From DASSUW01 sp963740605 (lineage in GTDB: Bacteria; Actinomycetota; Thermoleophilia; Solirubrobacterales; Solirubrobacteraceae), in the NCBI GenBank assembly GCA_963740605.1, contig CAVUFC010000027.1, positions 1 through 64,000 on the forward strand: a DNA stretch of 64,000 nt. The letters run 5' to 3'. The notes below the pieces were generated by a model. The model was not told the DNA's origin. It saw only the letters and a program-made list of their open reading frames with translations, and searched no databases. Of this stretch, positions 60,654-64,000 are shown one piece after another (within the stretch, counting starts at the first letter, position 1; every line of letters starts with the position of its first letter). The translations under genes and the position numbers were made by a program.

Positions 60654-60827
60654 AACTGCGGCTGGGTAGGGAAGCGAGGGAGCCGGCGCGGTCGCGGAGG
60701 CTGGCGCCTTAAGCACCCATGCGGTGCTTAAAGCGCCACCGTGGCGCCTTTTGCTCGTATGGGAAGTAAAAGGCGCCAGGGACCGCGGATGCGGGCGGCT
60801 CCCGGGCGGCCCTACCCAGCCGCAGTT
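60654..60827. repeat. Intergenic palindromic element, copy F (L-L, symmetric)
   Basis: Both outer ends are L-type: AACTGCGGCTGGGTAGGG on the left and its complement on the right, about 174 bp apart. The core has two neighbouring hairpins: GGCGC with TTAAGCACC around CATGC (about 60702-60736), and GGCGCCTTTT/AAAAGGCGCC (about 60742-60777) around a TATGG-containing loop. It lies between convergent genes, 18 bp after the mmsA stop. Confidence 0.9.
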
Positions 60828-60857
60828 AAGAACGCCGGCGTCTGAGAGGCGCCGAGA

Positions 60858-61070
60858 TCACAGATCCTCGGGTCCCGGGTCCTCGCCGATCGAGCGGCGC
60901 GCGCGGCGCTGGCGCAACAGTGCCCAGTAGCGGTCGAGCTCGACGCGGATCGCCGCCAGGCGCTCGTGGCCCGCGTCGTCGAGCCCGTGGTCGGTCCCGC
61001 CGCGGTCGAGGAGCTCGTGCTCCTCCTTCACCAGCGCTTCGATGTGCTCTGAGACGCGTTCATCCGCCAT
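60858..61070 (-). CDS. DUF2630-family protein
   Basis: 70 aa with VKEEHELLDRG near 13 and RLAAIRVELDRYWALLRQRRA near 37, which match the DUF2630 pattern as I know it, ending in the acidic GEDPGPEDL. Small, soluble, probably a two-helix hairpin; function unknown. ATG 8 bp after TAGGGT (complement of 61079-61084), itself inside the upstream lipoprotein gene's end. Confidence 0.85.
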   Translation of the reverse strand: MADERVSEHIEALVKEEHELLDRGGTDHGLDDAGHERLAAIRVELDRYWALLRQRRARRSIGEDPGPEDL

Positions 61071-61073
61071 GGG

Positions 61074-61472
61074 TCATGACCCTAGTGAGGAAATCTTCCA
61101 CGTGCCGTTGACCTTGACCAGCTTCAGCGTGTCCTTCGACGGCTGCTCACCCGACGCCGAGGTCCGGATCTCGGCCGTGGCGTTGTCGCCGTCGATCCGC
61201 ACGCTGCCGATCGTGAGCCGCGGATCCTTGACGTTCCCGAGCCCGCGCTTGAGCGCCGCCTCACACGACAGGCCGACCGACGTGACGTCCTCGACGAGCT
61301 TGGGCGCGAGGATGCCGTCGCAGAGCGCCTTGTAGTCCTTGGACGCAGTGGCGCGTCCGAAGGCGCTGACCGTCGTGCGCACCTGCTGCTCGGGGGTCGG
61401 GCCCCGGTCGCCGCAGCCCGCGAGTACCGCCAGCACGAGCGCCGCTGCCAGGAACCACACGGGCCGGAGCAT
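61074..61472 (-). CDS. Lipoprotein with NTF2/DUF4878-like domain
   Basis: 132 aa. Signal WFLAAALVLAVLAGCG has a lipobox with the cysteine near 20. The mature domain (VRTTVSAFGRATASKDYKAL, SGEQPSKDTLKLVKVNGTW) is a small alpha+beta cone resembling SnoaL/DUF4878 proteins that often sit at the cell surface. Function unknown. The start shares bases with the -10 region of the divergent gene. Confidence 0.8.
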   Translation of the reverse strand: MLRPVWFLAAALVLAVLAGCGDRGPTPEQQVRTTVSAFGRATASKDYKALCDGILAPKLVEDVTSVGLSCEAALKRGLGNVKDPRLTIGSVRIDGDNATAEIRTSASGEQPSKDTLKLVKVNGTWKISSLGS

Positions 61473-61485
61473 AGAATGGGGCGGT

Positions 61486-62055
61486 ATGGAGGGTTCTGAA
61501 GGAGCGCCGATCGGGGCCTGGCTGCGTTGCTATCGCTGCTGGTCCCAGGAGCTCGAAGTACAGGTTCATTACGAGGGCATCCACCGCATCGACCCAGTGA
61601 GCGGGGAGCGGGCGGAGGTGGTCGACGAGCTGCAGGAGGCCGTCGTCCAGTGTCTCGACTGCATGCACGATCAGCCGCATCTCGCGTTCCACAACGGGCG
61701 CATCGAGCCGATCGAGGACCGCTGGGAACGGATGGTCGCGGGCACGCCGTGGGTGGCGTCCTGCACCGTGACCGTCGACGCCGACGCGGTCGAGACGTGC
61801 TCGGGCCCCGAGGCGGCCGACTCGCTGGCGTACGCCGCGTTCGGCGACCACGGGACGCGGGAGTTCTTCACGCACGTCCGCTTCCACAAGCACGACGAGG
61901 ACCAGATCGTGGTCCATCTGCTCGTCGAGCTGTACGCGCGGTCGTCCGAGGAGGCGACGGGAGTGCTTGAAGACGCCGCGCGTGGCAATCTGACGATCAC
62001 CTCGCTCGCCGAGGAGTCCCGCCCGCCGGCCGCCACCGGTGAGCACCCGCACTGA
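61486..62055 (+). CDS. Hypothetical protein with two CxxC zinc-ribbon-like pairs
   Basis: 189 aa. CYRCW near 15 and CLDCM near 56 could bind one zinc. The middle and C-terminal halves look like a mixed alpha/beta domain (EFFTHVRFHKHDEDQIVVHL near 126). No family is recognised. ATG is 8 bp after TAGAAT (61472-61477), which would give a leaderless transcript from a -10 box inside the divergent lipoprotein start. Followed 23 bp later by a hydrolase gene. Confidence 0.7.
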   Translation: MEGSEGAPIGAWLRCYRCWSQELEVQVHYEGIHRIDPVSGERAEVVDELQEAVVQCLDCMHDQPHLAFHNGRIEPIEDRWERMVAGTPWVASCTVTVDADAVETCSGPEAADSLAYAAFGDHGTREFFTHVRFHKHDEDQIVVHLLVELYARSSEEATGVLEDAARGNLTITSLAEESRPPAATGEHPH

Positions 62056-62078
62056 CCACCCTCCCCAGGAGACGCCCC

Positions 62079-62888
62079 ATGTCGGAGACCATCGTCCTCG
62101 TTCACGGTCTGTGGATGACACCGTTGAGCTGGGAGGAGTGGGTCGAGCGCTTCGGCGATCGCGGCCATGACGTGCTCGCACCCGCCTGGCCCGGGATGGA
62201 CCGCAGCGTCGAGTCGCTGCGCGCCGACACCGCCTCGTATGCGCATCTCGGCGTGACCGAGATCACCGACCACTACGAGAAGCTCATCCGCGAGCTCGAC
62301 AGCCCGCCGATCATCATGGGCCACTCGTTCGGCGGCCTGGTGACGCAGCTGCTGCTCGACCGCGGACTGGGCGCCGCCGGCGTGGCGATCCACCCGGCAT
62401 CGCCCAAGGGCGTCCTCGCCGTCCCGCCGTCGTCGGTGCGCGTCGCCTCCGTGGCGCTGCGCAACCCGGCCAACCGCCACCGCGCGCAGATGCTCACCGC
62501 CAAGCAGTTCCGCTACGCGTTCGGCAACACGCTGTCGGAGGCCGAGTCGCAGGCGGTCTACGAGCGCCAGGCGGTCCCCGGCCCGGGTCGCACGCTGTTC
62601 CAGGCCGTGACCGCCAACTTCACACCGAACGCGGCGACGAAGGTCGATTTCCACAACGACACACGGGCCCCGCTGCTGATCCTCGGCGGCGGCAAGGACC
62701 ACACGGTGGCCGCCGCGAGCACACGCTCGAACTTCAAGCTCCAGAGCAAGTCCCAGGCCGTCACCGAGTACAAGGAGTACGCCGACCGCTCGCACTACAC
62801 GTGCGGCGAACCCGGGTGGGAGGCCGTGGCCGACCACGCCCTCGAGTGGGCGGTCGCTCAGGCCGCCAAGAGGACGATCCCGCACTGA
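62079..62888 (+). CDS. Alpha/beta-hydrolase fold protein
   Basis: 269 aa. HGLWMTPLSWEEWVERF near 9 (oxyanion region), the nucleophile elbow GHSFGGLVTQLLLDRG near 80, aspartate near 205 (GGGKDHTVAAAS) and a late histidine in DRSHYTCG near 233 complete a hydrolase triad. The substrate is unknown. It has a true ribosome-binding site (AGGAG 8 bp upstream), unlike many genes here. The stop overlaps the NhaA CTG start. Confidence 0.9.
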   Translation: MSETIVLVHGLWMTPLSWEEWVERFGDRGHDVLAPAWPGMDRSVESLRADTASYAHLGVTEITDHYEKLIRELDSPPIIMGHSFGGLVTQLLLDRGLGAAGVAIHPASPKGVLAVPPSSVRVASVALRNPANRHRAQMLTAKQFRYAFGNTLSEAESQAVYERQAVPGPGRTLFQAVTANFTPNAATKVDFHNDTRAPLLILGGGKDHTVAAASTRSNFKLQSKSQAVTEYKEYADRSHYTCGEPGWEAVADHALEWAVAQAAKRTIPH

Positions 62889-64000
62889 GCGCGACAGGCT
62901 CGGCGCTGCGCGGCACGACCGCGTGGGCCCGCAACCTCGCGGCCCCGGTCCGCAACTTCCTGACCACCGAGACCGGCGGCGCGCTGGCGCTGCTGGTCGC
63001 GGCGGTCGCTGCGCTGCTATGGGCCAACTCGCCGTGGTCGGACTCGTACGAGTCGCTGTGGACGACCGACCTGTCGATCGCGCTCGGCGACCACGCGCTC
63101 ACGCTCGACCTGCGCGGCTGGGTCAACGAGGGCCTGATGACGTTCTTCTTCCTCGTCGTCGGGCTCGAGGCCAAGCGCGAGCTCGACGTCGGATCGCTCC
63201 GCGAACGGCGCCTGCTCGTGGTCCCGCTCGTGGCGGCGCTGGCCGGGATGGCGCTGGCGGCGCTGATCTTCGTGGCGATCAGCGGCGGCAGCACCGGCTG
63301 GGGCGCCGCGATCTCGACCGACACGGCGTTCGCGCTCGGTGTGTTGGCGCTGGTGGCCCCCAGTGGGACGCGGCTGCGCGTGCGGCTGCTCACGCTCGCG
63401 GTCTTCGACGACGTGGTGGCGCTGCTGGTGATCGCAACGGTCTACACCGAGCACATCGACACGGTCGCGCTGCTCGTGGCCGTCGGGCTCTTCGCGGGGC
63501 TGTTCGCCGCCCGTTACGTGCCGTCGACATGGCGGCGGCCGGTCGCCGTGCTGCTCGGCGTGGGCGCCTGGGTCGCGATGCATGAGTCCGGTATCGACCC
63601 GCTGATCACCGGCCTCGCGGTCGGCCTCATCACGAGCGCGTACCAGCCGGCGCGCGCGGACCTCGAGGAGGTGACCGAGCTCGCTCGCGCGTTCCGCGAG
63701 CAGCCGACTCCGGAGCTCGCCCGCTCCGCACAGCTCGGGATGTCCAACGCGATCTCGCCGAACGAGCGGCTGCAGTACCGCCTGCACCCGTGGACGAGCT
63801 TCGTGATCGTGCCGCTGTTCGCGCTCGCCAACACCGGCATCCAGATCGACGGCGACCTGCTCTCCGCCGCCGTCAAGTCGCCGATCACGCTCGGACTCGT
63901 GGGCGGCTACGTGATCGGCAAGCCGGTCGGGATCTTCCTCGCGGGCGGGCTCGTGACCGCGCTGTGGAAGAGCGGGCCGCCTCCGGTCCTGAGCTGGCCC
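62885..64000 (+). CDS. nhaA: Na+/H+ antiporter NhaA (3'-truncated by window), probable CTG start
   Basis: At least 372 aa; the window ends inside the gene. The frame begins at a CTG overlapping the hydrolase stop (CTGA) and reads LSATGSALRGTTAWARNL; no ATG, GTG or TTG occurs before the first helix. Family motifs are GGALALLVAAVAALLWANSP near 37, MTFFFLVVGLEAKREL near 85, the aspartates in STDTAFALG (near 142) and FDDVVALLVI near 172. It exchanges Na+ for H+ across the inner membrane. Confidence 0.93.
   Translation, partial: MSATGSALRGTTAWARNLAAPVRNFLTTETGGALALLVAAVAALLWANSPWSDSYESLWTTDLSIALGDHALTLDLRGWVNEGLMTFFFLVVGLEAKRELDVGSLRERRLLVVPLVAALAGMALAALIFVAISGGSTGWGAAISTDTAFALGVLALVAPSGTRLRVRLLTLAVFDDVVALLVIATVYTEHIDTVALLVAVGLFAGLFAARYVPSTWRRPVAVLLGVGAWVAMHESGIDPLITGLAVGLITSAYQPARADLEEVTELARAFREQPTPELARSAQLGMSNAISPNERLQYRLHPWTSFVIVPLFALANTGIQIDGDLLSAAVKSPITLGLVGGYVIGKPVGIFLAGGLVTALWKSGPPPVLSWP

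Overview
The window is a very GC-rich bacterial chromosome segment (estimated by eye near 70% GC). It is densely packed with about 68 recognisable protein genes, five tRNA genes and no rRNA, phage, transposase or CRISPR. Coenzyme F420 synthesis, an HxlR regulator, DUF6411- and DUF2630-type small proteins, a DEDD exonuclease/UvrC-like fusion and the ethylmalonyl-CoA mutase/reductase genes suggest an actinobacterium, most likely of the Solirubrobacterales/Thermoleophilia. That placement is inference from gene content, not from a marker gene.

Layout. 0-5.6 kb: five tRNAs (Pro, Gly, Trp and two Leu), an N-terminally short LAGLIDADG-like protein behind tRNA-Trp, and a CGNR regulator coupled to an orphan LivM permease under a good dyad operator. 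5.5-16.4 kb: a GNAT that begins on the base after a tRNA, a ferritin-like protein, an amidase-IMPase pair, an acyl-CoA carboxylase operon, a lysozyme/M15 enzyme coupled to a Rieske protein, and an enoyl-CoA hydratase. 16.6-24 kb: a divergent LacI-controlled sugar locus (ABC importer on one side; LacI, GH3 and CE7 esterase on the other) around one operator. 24-35 kb: MurB-HMG-CoA lyase, then npdG-cofD-cofC-cofE and, separately, fbiC, which together give coenzyme F420 synthesis and reduction. An ECF sigma-HxlR pair and a PhoD-like phosphatase lie between. 35-50 kb: a ThiY-like lipoprotein, TetR with a drug-type ABC exporter, an M28 peptidase, 2-oxoacid:ferredoxin oxidoreductase KorAB, a YgfZ-like protein, the exonuclease/GIY-YIG fusion, lipoproteins and a trypsin-like protease. 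50-61 kb: cysH, corA, a crotonyl-CoA carboxylase/reductase-like gene, ClpS, ethylmalonyl-CoA mutase with its MeaB chaperone, and methylmalonate-semialdehyde dehydrogenase. With the carboxylase at 11.3 kb these point to C4/C5 acyl-CoA and propionyl/methylmalonyl metabolism. 61-64 kb: small lipoproteins, a hydrolase and an NhaA antiporter cut by the window end.

The most unusual structure is not a gene. Five intergenic elements of 129-174 bp (near 16.4, 26.3, 40.4, 48.8 and 60.7 kb) share two terminal sequences that flank variable but always self-complementary cores. Each sits within a few bases of at least one stop codon. Several core hairpins share an apical ATGCG-like loop although their stems differ. 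A sixth, longer palindrome at 13.8 kb looks like a relative. I know of no named family they match, and they are the best candidate here for something undescribed. A second theme is leaderless initiation: more than twenty genes have a TANNNT -10-like box only 6-10 bases before the start codon. Two 4-base CTGA stop-start overlaps further suggest CTG initiation.
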